64,000 nucleotides of DNA, from contig OX365949.1 in assembly GCA_947247005.1 (NCBI GenBank), forward strand, positions 5,342,001 to 5,406,000, given 5' to 3'. This document shows, in pieces, positions 48,358 to 61,677 of this stretch. Each line of letters starts with the position of its first letter. Position 1 is the stretch's first letter. The notes below the pieces were generated by a model. The model was not told the origin of the DNA. It made no database searches and was given only the letters and a program-made list of their open reading frames with translations. The position numbers were made by a program, and so were the translations under genes. The DNA is from Spisula solida (taxonomy: Eukaryota > Mollusca > Bivalvia > Venerida > Mactridae).

Positions 48358-50157
48358 AGCTACTAGTATGTGAATGAGTATGATCTCTAGTTTCCGAAAT
48401 TACAATTTAGGGACCACTTGAGAATGTCGCTGGTTAGTACTGTAGTTAAGTGAGAAATACTATATTGCACAGAGTGAGAGAATCTACGATGTTATACATA
48501 ACCGTCGATCCCCACTTGCTTATCTTCAAAGTGCGCAGCTTTTAAAAAAACTGCAAGATTAGATTACATGTATACTAGACCTTTCAGTTCGAACCAATCC
48601 TTCAAAATGAAAATTTAGCCTAGTTCAGTTATATCTATTTGTAAAAGGTTCATAGCGTATTTACTTCCGTTTACACCATAGCGTAATTGCCTTCCCTTGA
48701 CACTAATGCACCTCGTGAGACCCTACCCTATTATGGTAATATTCACGTGTTTTATTTACATTAAAGCTTCTATGTCGAATGTGTTACAACGCACATCTGG
48801 TTAGGTGACCCGTCACTTAGTCTAATACAGTCCCTTGGTCTAAGTTGCCCGTCTCGACAAACGGGTGCTGTTGGTCCAATAACATGTTGATTCAATGGAT
48901 GATCGGTTACTATAAAGTAAAATGCCAATTCAATTATCAATTGGTCGGCAGGCCAATGGGCCATGTCTGGCTGGAACATGACGAAATGGCTAGATATTGT
49001 CTCTGTAAAATACGATCCTACATGTATTTAGTTCATTGGCAGTTCTCAGTACGTCCATTCCGTCTTTATCCCATTTGTAGGCATTTAACCGTTCGCAACT
49101 ACAAAATATAGTTCTTTGTACGCCTGAATACATTCGACCACCTCGTTCACTGACAGTTAACTCGCTCTCACCAGATCCTCAATCCGTTCGCATTTGTTCA
49201 AGACCCCCCCCCCAATATCTGCTATAGCCTGGAGCCAATGCGTGCAGATCACCCTTAACATCCGGAGTATCACGAGACCGTCACGGAGTGTGAAAGACGA
49301 GAAAATGAGGGTATTCCTGCCATTGTATGATAATCGAAACCCTGACCAAACAACGTCATAACACGTAACGGTCCCAGAACGGGGAAATCCTCTTAAATAT
49401 GTTCATTTTTATTTTTGATATTTGTACCAGGTGATGATTATGTTGTTGTTTTAATAGGTATGCTCCATCCGCTGTTATCCTTTCTTGGCACTTTACATTA
49501 CAAATGGGACGGATTCCTGATAATTGTTAATTGTCTCATAGTGCCGTGGCTGTGGTGTGAATATGCATACAAACTGTAGTCGAGAGATTAACTTGTAAGT
49601 TTGGTATACTTGTTAACAAATGAAACAGCCCTCGCCTTGAACTCGTGGCGACGAGACAGCACCCGTACTGAAGTCAACGATCATAGACGCTCAGTCAGCA
49701 GTAACATTGTGCTATCAGGTTTAATTATGTTGATCAAATAGTCATTGACTTTTAATTCGCTCATTTTTAAAAAGATAAAATCTAGCTTGGAATATGGAGC
49801 ATTATCTGATGCACCGATATAGACGTTGCTATCTTATCGCATGAATGCACGATATACGTGTTTACTAGGAAGTTAGGACACCTGGTACAGTTTTGAGCTT
49901 TTCTTGAAATAAACATGGTTCCTGGATTGTGCCACTTAAAGTATGTTTGACTTGTAGACCGAGGGGCCAAATACTGCAATACCTTGGTCACATGTACCTT
50001 AATGTAGTATGCATGCGCGTCTATGATAGTGATATATCCAGTTTTGGGCATAAAGACTGTACACTAAAGAAGACTGAAAGCGCCATTTTCCACCCACATG
50101 CGAACTATACAGTACGCTACGCGCGTTGTTAATGGTTGTTCAAAGCACTTACGTTAT

Positions 50158-50261
50158 AGTTAGAACATATTAAGTAAATTTTAATGATTAAAAAGGTCGG
50201 AGCGAGCGAAGCGAAGCGAGGCCTTTTTAGTCATTAAAATTTACTTAATATGTTCTAACTA
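50158..50261. repeat. Near-perfect 40-bp palindrome with GAGCGA loop
   Basis: Left arm agttagaacatattaagtaa..., right arm ...ttacttaatatgttctaact with one mismatch over about 40 bases; the loop is ggagcgagcgaagcgaagcg. It should form a long hairpin or cruciform. Probably a foldback transposable element. Confidence 0.85.
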
Positions 50262-50262
50262 A

Positions 50263-50418
50263 CTTAGAATATAACATTCTGCATTCTGATTGGCCGATAG
50301 AAATTAGCGCCAACGCATGACGTCAAGTCTGTGAAGAGAAAATTTTAATGATTAAATTTTCATTTAACCGCGAAAATGCGGCGTTTTCATTGGCTCATAA
50401 TGTAGGTTATATTCTAAG
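50263..50418. repeat. 156-bp MITE
   Basis: Terminal inverted repeats cttagaatataac and gttatattctaag. It directly abuts the hairpin at 50158-50261; both begin with ttaga-like ends, and together they may be one composite insertion. Confidence 0.65.
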
Positions 50419-52293
50419 GAAATCTTAAACTTACGTCAACTACAATTAAATTGTGGTGAAGGGATCTGAAATCATTATCGATTATTCGTTTAACAATACA
50501 ACCCAAATATGGTCCCTATTTGCAGTAACTGTTGTAAAACCATTATGGGGAATTTTATTTGAGCTCAGATTTACGTAAAAGTGCTTTGATAATGACGTTG
50601 TATTTAGTACATATTGTGGTCATACCGTCATAGCCATTGGGATCTTGTAAATGTGCTAACCTCTGCTTGCATTACCTACTGTAAAACTGTTCATACTCGT
50701 GGGAATAAAAGTGGGTACTGTTAACAGGCGTCGTTTTGTGCAGATATAAAGTGTGGAGTTCTCAATGATTAAAGCCAATGATCATGGTTGCACTCACCGG
50801 TATTTATCTTTATTCCATATTCGGGTGAAACTTAGCGTATACATGTATATGATTATAAATAAATACTCGGTTGAGCCTTTCATGTCTGGGTGTGTTTGCG
50901 TGTGTAAAGCATGATTATAGCTTTTAAAAGTCGTGTTTTTAAAAACTGAATCAAGTCGTATGATAGATGTCGTGCTGTAGTTTACTGACTTCATACGCTG
51001 CCCACTCCCTTTGACATCTCAATTGGCGGAGCGTAGGTCGTCACCCCATGACCCGGAAGTTCCGGGTTCACGTTAATTCCGGATTTGGAAATTATCTTAT
51101 CCGTGAATATTCTAGCTGTTCGGCTTAGAACTTAAATTCAAGGATTAAGTCATACGTGGTTATTATCAATTGTAGATTTGACCGACAATCAATGTACTCA
51201 AATTGCAGTGTCAAGGGGACCATGCATGGGTACTGCTTAATTAAAGAACGGAAATCTTCAACTCGATCACGTTAAAATTCAAATTCTTTAAAATTCTTTT
51301 ACAAGTACAAAGTGTGGTACGTGTACATGCATCTGCATTACTTACAACCATAGATATTCCCGATTTGCATTTGTTATAGAAGTATACAGAATTCAAATTT
51401 AAACGCAAGTTTAACGTCATTTCGGCAAGTGATTTGATAAAATAGTACACATACTTACGGATTTTATAGCACAATTTTAATAGCTAAGAATACCTAAATT
51501 GATATAATTTGAAAGTTTTGAAGTATATATTTATTTATTGACACGGTGTTTTCACATGACCCTTGAACTTTTTCTCGAGATACCTATACGAAAGCCATGA
51601 TTTGATCCTCTTTGTCCAGATTCTGGCTGAATTAAAGGCAGTATGTCATATAAATTGGGGGTATAATCAAGAACAAAATCATTAAAAAGGTCGTTGGTGT
51701 TAACAGCTATTCATGAAACCCATGTTTAAGTGGATGTCGAGAATTTTTTACAAATATTAAAATTGCGATTTTATCTCTAGTTTTTGTTCGTATGAAAAAC
51801 ATACATGAATAATTTGTAACACTAGTAAATGGTCCTTACATGTTAGGGGTAGCTATAGGTTCATATGCATTATTTTTAATAATCGCAATTTTAATATTTC
51901 AAAAACCGAAGCATCCACTTTAAAGGTATTTCGGGACTTTCCGCAGACGAATTAAAAAGTTGACATTTTTGCTTGAAAATTAGTATGGACATTATCATAT
52001 CCGTCTGCGTTGCGTGGTAAATCTTGTTTGCTATCTTGTTGATTCTCATGATGCCTGTATTTCAAGCAGTTAAAATGTTGCAATGTAGAGAGCGGAACAC
52101 AGCTGAACAACTTAAGTTCAATACCTATCCCAAACAATGTTATCGAACTCATCCCAGTTTAAAGTCATGTTAAGTGATACTAGTATTTTGTGGAGTTCAA
52201 TAACTAAGCTTGACAAAGGTATCAAAATTAAGTTGCGTAGTGATCCCGGTGCATAACAAATAAAAACATACAATATCACATTATATTACATTG

Positions 52294-52299
52294 TTTATT
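52294..52299 (-). terminator. Possible polyadenylation signal of the 52.8-kb gene
   Basis: tttatt on plus gives AATAAA on minus, about 540 bases after the stop codon at 52837. The 3' end is not otherwise supported. Confidence 0.3.
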
Positions 52300-52836
52300 C
52301 ATTGAATGAATATCGTCAACATTAGAATAAATAGTACAAATTAACAAGAAATATAAGTTGCAAACTGCATGCACGCGCAATAATGGTGTTACAGCGAAAC
52401 CATTATAATGGTAAATAAATAAATGAGTATATAGATGTGATTCGCCTCATGATGTTTTACACAATGTATCAAACGACATACAAGCGTCAGTCAAACGGAG
52501 GCCGGGGATAATTCACTGTTTCAAATACTTGAATGGCCAAATTTCTATAATAATCATGAAAACAATTACGAATACAGTAAGACATCGCTAAGAAGTCAAG
52601 ATCACACTGGACATCCATGAAATTATACTTAATGCGGTCATTTCCAGTTTCTCCGATTTTCTTCTTCAATCTGCGGCCGTCTGTCGATTAAATAGTCAGA
52701 TGTTAGTAGCATTCCTTCCTTTAACACACAGATAATCACTTTCATTTCCGAGTTTAACATAATTACGGAACCATGGTTTTATATTTTTCCCGACATTTGA
52801 TGTCGTTTATATTATTTCCATTATCGTTTGCTCACA

Positions 52837-53400
52837 TCAGGTTGGTTTATAATCCTCGTCCATGGCGCTATCATCAAGAAATGCACTATCTACACTTATT
52901 TCTGAATCATTTAAATCACACTCTAGTTTAACTTTCTCCGTTTTTCTTTCGTCATGTGTAATATCCGCAGTAGAAATTTCTGCCACATAAAAACTTTCAT
53001 CTCCAATTTCGAATTCATCTTCAAAGTCAGACAGATCGACGTCAGAGAAATCTAGTTCAGAATCGGATAAGTCGTACTCATCTCCGTACTCGATATATTC
53101 ATCGTCGTCTGCGTCGCCTATTTGATTTTGTATGTGCTCTATTTGATTTCTCAGTTCCACAATCAAGTCCGCTTTCTGTCTGGCGAATTCGTAGAACATA
53201 TTCCGAACACCTTCCGCTACAGCAATGCGCACGCGCAAAGTATATCTGAACATTCTTGCTTGTTGTTTCATAGTAATTTCATACCGACTTTGCATATCGT
53301 TGATTGTTCGATTTAATACCATTATCTGTCCACATGCTCTTCTAAATCCTGTTTCTGCGTCCGTTATCCTGCCAACAAGTTCATCTAATTCCGCATACAT
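52837..53400 (-). CDS. Unrecognised 187-residue coiled-coil/acidic protein (intronless)
   Basis: A continuous frame from the ATG at 53400. Residues 1-95 look helical and probably coiled-coil, with charged and hydrophobic residues alternating (ELDELVGRITDAE, RNMFYEFARQKADL). Residues 96-187 are strongly acidic, with runs such as DADDDEYIEYGDEYD and SDVDLSDFEDEFE. There is no signal peptide or membrane segment, so it is probably cytosolic or nuclear. Codon use and the long open frame in AT-rich DNA support a real gene. I do not recognise the family; an upstream non-coding exon cannot be excluded. It runs in the same direction as the giant gene, 6.4 kb upstream of it. Confidence 0.75.
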   Translation of the reverse strand: MYAELDELVGRITDAETGFRRACGQIMVLNRTINDMQSRYEITMKQQARMFRYTLRVRIAVAEGVRNMFYEFARQKADLIVELRNQIEHIQNQIGDADDDEYIEYGDEYDLSDSELDFSDVDLSDFEDEFEIGDESFYVAEISTADITHDERKTEKVKLECDLNDSEISVDSAFLDDSAMDEDYKPT

Positions 53401-53419
53401 CGTTCAAAGAGAACTTCGA

Positions 53420-56400
53420 TACTAGTCCAAGAATAATTTAAATTACTAATGCAGTTATTAGAAAATCCAAGTTTATTCACAACGAACTCACAAACGTATA
53501 TTCGTTTAGCTTGAACTAAATTGTTTCAGATAAAATTCGAACTTTCGTTTGCTGCACCGTATTATAAGATAAGCGGGTAGAGATGCGACTGTTAGCTTTC
53601 ACAGTTGTACCAACACTGAACATCTGATGATAAAAACGCGATATTAATTAAACTTCAACAATAACTTCCTTGCAATATAAAAACAACATAAAATAATACA
53701 ACCAGAGGTCGTAAAATTGTATCTTAGTGTCACCGCCTTCAGCCGCCAACAGTCACGTGGCCTCGGGGGTCCGTAACGCGATCAGGGGACAGGTCCTATC
53801 AAACGTTGTTTACATGAACAATGAAGTGTGAAGTGGATTTACAATGCCTGTGCTTGGCATATGTTGACATACCCGACTTTTAATCTAATACGATTATCTG
53901 TCGGAACACTCTACCCATCATGCAAGTGTGAAATGTTTAACGCGCGGATCTTCTTCCGGTGCGCGCTGTTTGATGATCTACTTTAATACGTACAGCCATT
54001 TCCCTAATTGTTCCACTTAATATAATCTGATTGGACTTTGATAATGCAAATACCATGGTAAACAACAGTATTACATACAATTTGAATAGTTTGATAGCCA
54101 GGTGTTAGTATTTCGGCTGATCTTTGGTATATCAGTTTGCTTTTGGTTTTCAAATGATCGCATTTATAGCGACATAAATATTTAGAAATTAAATCCATAT
54201 TAACGGATTTAGAACTTCACTTAAGTTCCCATTTTATCACAATTGATCGTTTCCTGTTAGTTTTCCGTTGAGAAAATTTGTTATTGCCCTTGCTTGAGAC
54301 GGATAGACGACATTTCTAAGCCTATATACTTATTTAATGTGAATAAAATATTTCTTGTCAATAAAAAATATGAAATAAAATTTCACAGCGTAACCTCGGA
54401 CTGTAATGTATAATATATAAGCAACCAAAACCAATGATCACTAATTGCTAGGTTTACCCGCACGTGCAATTTGCACGCATGCGATTCAAATACATTGTTT
54501 GATGCAAATTAATGCTTTTCGTGCATGTCGATATTTAAGATAGTCTAGGTGTATACTAGTAAGTCATCCCATGGCTGATATATCTTTAAGATCTAATCTA
54601 GCATTTAATTTGGTCACAGTACAATTTCTGTTTCTGTTTTAAAGACCACTCTGTCAGAACAAAAAAAAACACCTGCAATGACCACCAATTTTATCCCTCA
54701 ATAGACGTAGGATAGTATATAACATGTTTTAAACAATGATATTGAGCCTATTTTAGAGATATACCCCGTCAACAATGATCATTGTTCTGCTTTTCCAATA
54801 GGTGGTCTTTATAGACAGGTTTTTCTACAATATTTAATAAGAAAAAGCATAAAACACAACATTAATAATTCATTGATAAATGTCTGTATTTGTTGAAAAT
54901 ATTCAGTATTTATGGTAGAACTAAATTTTTGAAACAATTATGTTTTTAACAAAAGAGGTTGTCATACCTTGGTGTAGTAGCAATAAGTAAACATTGCATT
55001 TAATCGATTATACTAAAATACATTTTTTTCTATATCATTAAATAATATGTATTGATAAGGAAACAGGGCCACTGATTAAAGTCACTCAAATATATAGACA
55101 CCTTTAAGTAATAACGTTCAAGGCTGTACTAAAAGGTATATTTTTTTCGTTATGTATGTTGTTGCGAAACGGGATAGATTTACGTTACAACATATTTACT
55201 TCAAGCACGTACGTAAATACTCATTTTGCGTTGTTTGTGAAATGACGCAAAACGTCTAAACTCATGTATAACTCATTTTATCATCGGTCGGACGTAGGCG
55301 CATAAGTTGATATTTCAAAATCTTAAATTCCCAGTTTTGCACTAATACAATTATATACCATATAAGGGTAGGTACTCCTTGCGAGGAAAAGGTTGGTATC
55401 TATTGAACACACGTCATTTTAATGGCCATAAAATTAAACATTTATTCGAACGTTAATTACTACTGTTACAATGCGAGACGAACAATTGGCGACATTGAAT
55501 GAAAGACGTTTTAACAAAATTACGATCTGCGATATAAACACTATCATGATATTGATTAATTTATTGTCCTCTTGCCTACATTTATTGTCAAATTTATGTA
55601 AAAATTTTCACCGCAGGCATTGAAAAACATGTCGGTGTGAAGTGATGGATGCGACCATAAAAGTGTTGACTTGCTTATATTCGGATAAAGATCTAGGATC
55701 CCCGCCGGGGATTTCTCCTCCTCTAAGTGTTTTACACGTTGTACAAATTGATACTAATCAGTTAACAGAAATTATCTTCCCGTAGAATCAAGGTGAAAGA
55801 ATCACACGCATACTTCCGTGTTTCTAATTCGCGCGAACATTCAAATGTAACTGGGGGTTTTCCGCCAAAAATTAAAGTTATATTCTTCGTCAAAAATACG
55901 TAAACGACATGACAAAAATGCCAGGACAGAGAAAACATTTTTTTTTTCAATACGAAGTTCTTGAAACTTATTTTTGTTTAGTTGCAAATATCCAAACAAT
56001 GAAGATGTGGAATTCCAGTCAGTGGCAATTTATAAAGGCTATTCCGTCATCACAATATGAACATTTTACGGAGCTCTGATATTATGTCTTTCAAATAAAT
56101 TACAACATTTTAAAAATACCTCATCCATTTTATGTATTTACAGGGACAACGTTTAAAACAAAATTGTGTAGAATTCGCTGTTTTGTCTATGCATGTCCAA
56201 TCAGACCTTGTTGACTCATATTCACTAAATGTTACTGTGACACAAGACGCGTACGTTCAGCTACCATGTATTTTCCTGGGCTGGTCGATATTCACAAAGC
56301 AATTTCCTTAATATCTTAAAATTTCCTTCAGTGTACCAGCTAAACAGGAAAATCAAGATGATTAATTATTTACATTGTTAAGAAGCATTATGTTAAGAGC

Positions 56401-56480
56401 TACAATAATCACAAAGAAAATATATATAATAATAATAATGACGACTTTATTTATAGTGGATGACATATTTGGTTTCTAGA
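53420..56480. other. Intergenic region, nothing supportable
   Basis: No gene recognised. Near 54640-54830 there are gaccaccaattttatccctc and aataggtggtctttatagac phrases of the dispersed repeat also seen in the giant gene introns. The first 300 bases presumably include the promoter of the 187-residue protein gene. Confidence 0.5.
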
Positions 56481-56559
56481 CCAATTGTTCAATATGGTCC
56501 ACATTTCCTGGATTCATACAAGAGTACTCGATCCATTGAGTTGTACAATCAAATTTATG

Positions 56560-57020
56560 TTAAAACCACCTGCGAACAAAGACCACAAAACATGTAAAGA
56601 TATCATCAATGCTATTCGTATTATACCAGATTTACAAATATATTTAAACTATCAAGGGAGACCACCTATAAGCACAGACCCTATTTTGCCGTGCCAATGG
56701 ATACTAGTATGTCTTTTTATAGCTTTACAGCAATAAGAATTATTTAACTACTTATTTGCCTCGCAGACAGACACGCCACTTGACTTTAGGATCGTGGGCT
56801 CGAACCCACCCACCGCACCGCGATTTTACAGCTATACGTACAGGAAGGTCATTCAGCTCTTTTACAGCTTTCGACTTTTTGACAGCTGGAACTTGGAATT
56901 TCTGTGGTTTTCATTTTCTCGTTCAGTTGTGTGTTGGCATTGTGCCGTGTAATTGTGGTCTGTGTTGTTTTAATGTTTTCTGTGTTCGGCTTTTAAAGTT
57001 GAGTGCTGCCTAATTCCCTC
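56560..57020. repeat. Composite dispersed repeat with tRNA-like part
   Basis: 56560-56690 carries accacctgcgaacaaagacc phrases. 56755-56830 contains gggctcgaaccca, on minus a good B-box. 56850-57010 shares cagctttttgacagctg-like text, ttctcgttcagttgtgttgg and ttttctgtgttcggct with 58890-59040. Non-coding. Confidence 0.45.
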
Positions 57021-58571
57021 TCCGATTGTTTTTATCATTTTGCTGACTGGTGTGATTGGTATCAAAATATCTTTTCTGGGCATACAGTCATAGTTTTATC
57101 CTTTTGTCCGAGGAAAGTAATTAATGAAGTGTATATTGAAGTTTGTGCGTATTATCCTATGTTTATGTTATTGTCCACACTCCATTTAACGATCATTTAC
57201 TTCCACCTGTATTGGGTATGAATATGCTATAAAAGTTGTAAATGTAAAATTTAATGAAAGAAAATCTCCATGGACACTATACCATAACTATCTCCAATGT
57301 ACAACATTATATTTCTTTTCCGAAATGGAAAGAACCTCTAATGCAAATGTTTATACTGAATATGTGAAACAACAATTCAAAGTCAGTTTAACTTTATTAC
57401 ATTGTTATCACAACATCAGATTATTGGCATTTATTTCCAGAAACCACACTTTCCAATTGTTAATTGTCATGATTATGATTCCTGTACTTTTCAAGGCTTT
57501 GCACTTATATGAATAAACTGAAACATTTTTTTTAATTTTCATTGTCTTCGGTTTCTCCAACAAATGCGTGTTTGGGATGTAACATTTTAACGACTATGTC
57601 GCGGCCCGGGATTGCACTTCTCTTCTCCAAAATTGTAAACAATACACTTTGAACAACGCATTTCTAATTGGCCACCCTACAAAATGAAATATTATACGAT
57701 AAATTAAATCAATAAATCTCAAATTGTGTTATTTCTCCATTCCACGCTCTGATAAAGAACGTGTATTCATGTACAAAGTCATTCATGCAGAACGGTTGAT
57801 GCGAAATGGCTTATCTGCACGTTGTCCTCGTGCTACATATGGGTGATTTTCGTAATTGGTAGTAAAGTTTTTCCGTGGATTGCCTTTTATGAAAAAAACC
57901 CCTCTAAATTTGGCGAGAATGAGTAATGCGGAGGGCATTCAATTAAGCCGTCGTAAAGGTTGTTTTTAAATAGGTGCTTTACTTTTAATTATGTAATGTT
58001 CTGAGATTATTTAATAGACTCATAATTTCAGTCAGTCTTAATCATAACCTATATACATGTACACAATATGTTATATCTGGACACATGACATGTCTGGTTT
58101 TAAACATGAATCCAGGTCACGGACTTATCATGAACTCAATTCGCTAATCATGTTCAAGTTCATATAAGTTAACAGTATATTATGGCAGCTCAAAGCCGTC
58201 AGGTAATCATGGCAGCCATTTTGTTTGTTTTCCATATGCTTTTCAGTCGTATCGCTAGCTTAGAATGAATAAGACGTAAGTGAAAACCCGCTATTTTGAG
58301 AAAACATGAAAAAATCGTCTGAAACACTACTCTTTACTTATGGACAAAAACAAACTTGTTCAACTTCAGTTTGGTCAGCATGAACTGTTCCTATTGTCAT
58401 AAGATGTGCCTTATAATAAATATTTTAAATATGTACGGATCTTATAGCACTTACGACTTCTCATTCTAAGCCAGTGGTATATCTTCCCTATATACCAAGA
58501 ATATAATATTATGACGTACTGTTTTCCTGACATTAATTCTCAACCAGTACTTATCTCTCTCCTGTAAGCAA

Positions 58572-58905
58572 CTTCAGCTTTTTATAACTGAAACTAGGTC
58601 TTTCAGCTTTTTGACAAGTGAAACTAGGTCTTTCAGCTTTTTGGCAGCTGAAACTAGGTCTTTCCGCTTTTTGACAAGTGAAACTAGGTCTTTCAGCTTT
58701 TTGACAAGTGAAACTAGGTCTTTCAGCTTTTTGACAGCTGAAACTAGGTCTTTCCGCTTTTTGACAAGTGAAACTAGGTCTTTCAGCTTTTTGACAGCTG
58801 AAACTAGGTCTTTCCGCTTTTTGACAAGTGAAACTAGGTCTTTCAGCTTTTTGACAGCTGAAACTAGGTTTTCTTAGCTTTTTGCAACTGAAGCTTGGAC
58901 TTTCG
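58572..58905. repeat. 30-bp minisatellite, about eleven copies
   Basis: Unit aaactaggtctttcagcttt followed by ttgacaagtg; copies alternate between tgacaagtg and tgacagctg and between tttcag and tttccg, giving a 60-base double unit. The array expanded from a phrase present once in the related repeat at 56850. Confidence 0.92.
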
Positions 58906-59094
58906 GCTTTTTGACAGGCGTAACATGGACATTCAGTGGTTTATTTTCAATTTCTCGTTCTCGTTGTGTTGAGCATAGTCACGTGTGATTGTGGTCGCAA
59001 GTGATATTTTCTGTGTTCGGCTGTGTCTTCCCTGTCCGATTTTTTATTATCTATTTACAACTCCGTACAGTATGTGGAATGTTTTACCATCACT

Positions 59095-59205
59095 GACACC
59101 AACCGGATAACACCACGTGACTAGAAGTCTGTCCAATCAAGGAATCGAACCTAGATAGCCCGGATAATAATTAAAAGTATCCTTTAACCAGTATCTGTGG
59201 AATAC
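59095..59205 (-). repeat. tRNA-like SINE head
   Basis: On minus: actggttaaaggatac (A-box like) and taggttcgattcct (B-box) about 35 bases later. It follows the repeat tail at 58905-59040. Confidence 0.5.
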
Positions 59206-59847
59206 CTGGGAAGTAAACAACTCCAATCTAGCACGGCGTACCTTGGTCTAATCTGGCCGGAGGTGGGGCGGACATAGGCCGTACATCTTGCTTTCGCCGG
59301 AGTAATTTCAGTCTCTTTTGAAATATTCATCGTTACTCAATGGCCGGCATCCGAACGATGTCTAGACATCGGGTACACACCGGGTACACGGACATCGTCT
59401 GTCGTGCCAGTAATTTGTGACCCATGCATGAATTAGGCAGGCCAGTTGCCGTCATATTATAATTGTATATTGTAACGCTTTCCATGTCAATGTCCATACT
59501 GCAATATAAACTTAATTAATTTTAAGAGGATCAGTGATTTTCTAATCTTCATGAGTTGCAGAACGATGTAAATGAGAACTAGAATATTTTTTATCCAAAG
59601 AAATATGGAAATTTTGGCCCGTATGGCGTACTATATTTTGCAGTATTCAAATGTAAGTCTCTTGAGACATGTTAAGAACATATAGCTATACCACACGCCT
59701 AAGAAATTATATCACAAAATACAGAGTTTTGACATCGCCAATTGTTCGCCAATTTACTATGTATACAAGAGAAGTGTTTATACAGTGAATAGACTGAAAG
59801 AGATCGGGGATGTCAACACTGAATCTGTGATATTATTCAGTCTTATG

Positions 59848-60169
59848 CTAAGGTCACATTCGCCCTTCGAGCTCCTTACGTTGATTTTGGCAAACTCGCA
59901 CGGCGTCCGTACTGAGCCCAAACGGACACCGAAGACTCGTACGAGCATCGTACGGATTTTCTTAAATCGTACGAGCATCGTACGGATTTTTTTAAATCGT
60001 ACGAGCATCGTACGGATATCGTTCGAGTGCATCTCTACAGATCGTTCATGGTCCGTACGAGCTGTGACCAGACGCTACGAACATACAAAAACCGTTAGGA
60101 TTTCAAAAATTGTGAACTCGTACGAGTTGATAAATTCGTACGGATATCGTACGAGCATTGTGACCGTAG
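59848..60169. repeat. Inverted-repeat element rich in cgtacgagcatcgtacgg
   Basis: Ends ctaaggtcacattcg and, reverse complemented, ctacggtcacaatgc, about 320 bases apart. Inside are three 29-30-base tandem copies of aatcgtacgagcatcgtacg and further scattered cgtacgg words, which are self-complementary. Its open frames on both strands are a by-product. Confidence 0.65.
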
Positions 60170-60174
60170 TATTA

Positions 60175-61677
60175 CCCTGTAGAACATACAGTAGTTACTA
60201 CTGAACTACACTGGATCCATTATCAATTTGGTATATATACTCAACTGATCAATCAAATACAATAAATACAATAGATCAACAATGCTCATGCAATCTGTAA
60301 AATGTATATACATGTTCATTATGACACTCCCGTTAACTTCAGATTGCGCTAACGTCAGTTACGCTAACTTTTTTGAATAGGATCGAACCTTTCTCCCAGT
60401 CGTTGTGGGTACGACTACTAGTATGTGTTTGCTGCCATTTTTAGTGATGTGAAAGTGTCCTACAATGACTGTTTCAATAATACATTGTCTATTTTTTTGT
60501 TGTATTTAAGGTAGTTTCGTGCCGTCTGGCAGGTCACATGACCCAGGTCTTATATAAAATTACAGATAAGATTGATAAAATGAAGCATTATGATTGGTTA
60601 AAAACATGAATGGAAATAATTTAGGACACTCTTTTTATTCAAGTTTTATTCTTCCTGGTCGCAATTTGGCGTTGATAAACGAATTTGAACTCGTATAAGG
60701 TATAAGGTCAGGTTGGGAGAATCTAACAGACACGCAAAACTCACACTCGATAAACTCACAAGGGTCAATGAGCTTTGTATGAATGCATATAATAATATAA
60801 TTGCTTTTATTAGGTTGTCGATTCTGTTGACCATCTTTTCATTGCATCATTATCAAAATGATCATGAGTTTGTGTGAAGTCCTGCCCAGATAAGAATAAA
60901 GTGAATGGCAGCTCTGGTTTAGGGAGCTTTCAATCCTTCCAGGGGAACTTATCCAACAACTGCTGCACCCTTTTGAGAGCGGGATTGGGTGGGATCTGGG
61001 ATCCTGGTAGCGCCACACAAGCCGGATTTGTCGCACAAACAGTCTGGCGAGTGCAGTAGTTGAATCTCGATCTTCTATATTTTCTCTTTTGCAACACTAC
61101 TTATTTTACTGGACCGCTTCTATCTTACAACTCATGTTTTCCTATAATTCTTTACCGAGTCCTGTTTTCTTGCGCACATTTGTATAGTGGTCAAGTCTGA
61201 CAGTACAACGTACAACATGGATGTAGACAACATATAAGGGACTTTCAGTATGCATGACTTTTTGGTCGCGGCAGGTCATACTCTTCCACGAAAGTACAAC
61301 CATGTAGATTTATCCCATGTTTAAATATTTTTTTGTAAAAGGGTTCGTTATGGTTAGGAAGCAGTCCAGAAAAACTGGATCGGTGAATCGGTTGCCATTT
61401 ATAACTGGAAAATTGATGAATAATCCAAAATTTTTTTAGAATTAAAATAATTATATTTATTTTTCGAGATCCCCACCAAAAATGTGGTAGGCTACGCACC
61501 AGCTTTGTTCAAAATGCATTAGTCATACTTGGTCGGTTATTGCTGGGTACTGTTTTATCTCTGTACGATATCGTCATAATCGGGTACCATCCGATGGTAT
61601 ATATACAGTGAATCTCGTGCACCGCCCACTCGCTCGGTTACTTTCAGACAAGACAGTTCGTTTGTATTGTTACTAAA
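60175..61677. other. Region upstream of the retrotransposon
   Basis: No gene recognised. The left end of the retrotransposon, including any terminal repeat, probably lies within the last few hundred bases, but I cannot place it. Confidence 0.4.

Larger units (their letters stand above)
46480..52280. other. Gene-poor intergenic region
   Basis: No coding sequence could be supported. It contains tRNA-like SINE pieces near 47076-47130 and 48290-48357, a hairpin and a MITE at 50.2-50.4 kb, and short open frames without domain signals. Confidence 0.5.

Noticed and set aside
58611..58877. Repetitive TRSFSFL-type frame
   Set aside because: By-product of a 30-base tandem array; no start context, domain or neighbour supports a gene.
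59785..60204. 139-residue plus-strand frame
   Set aside because: It runs through a small inverted-repeat element full of cgtacgg words; no protein features.
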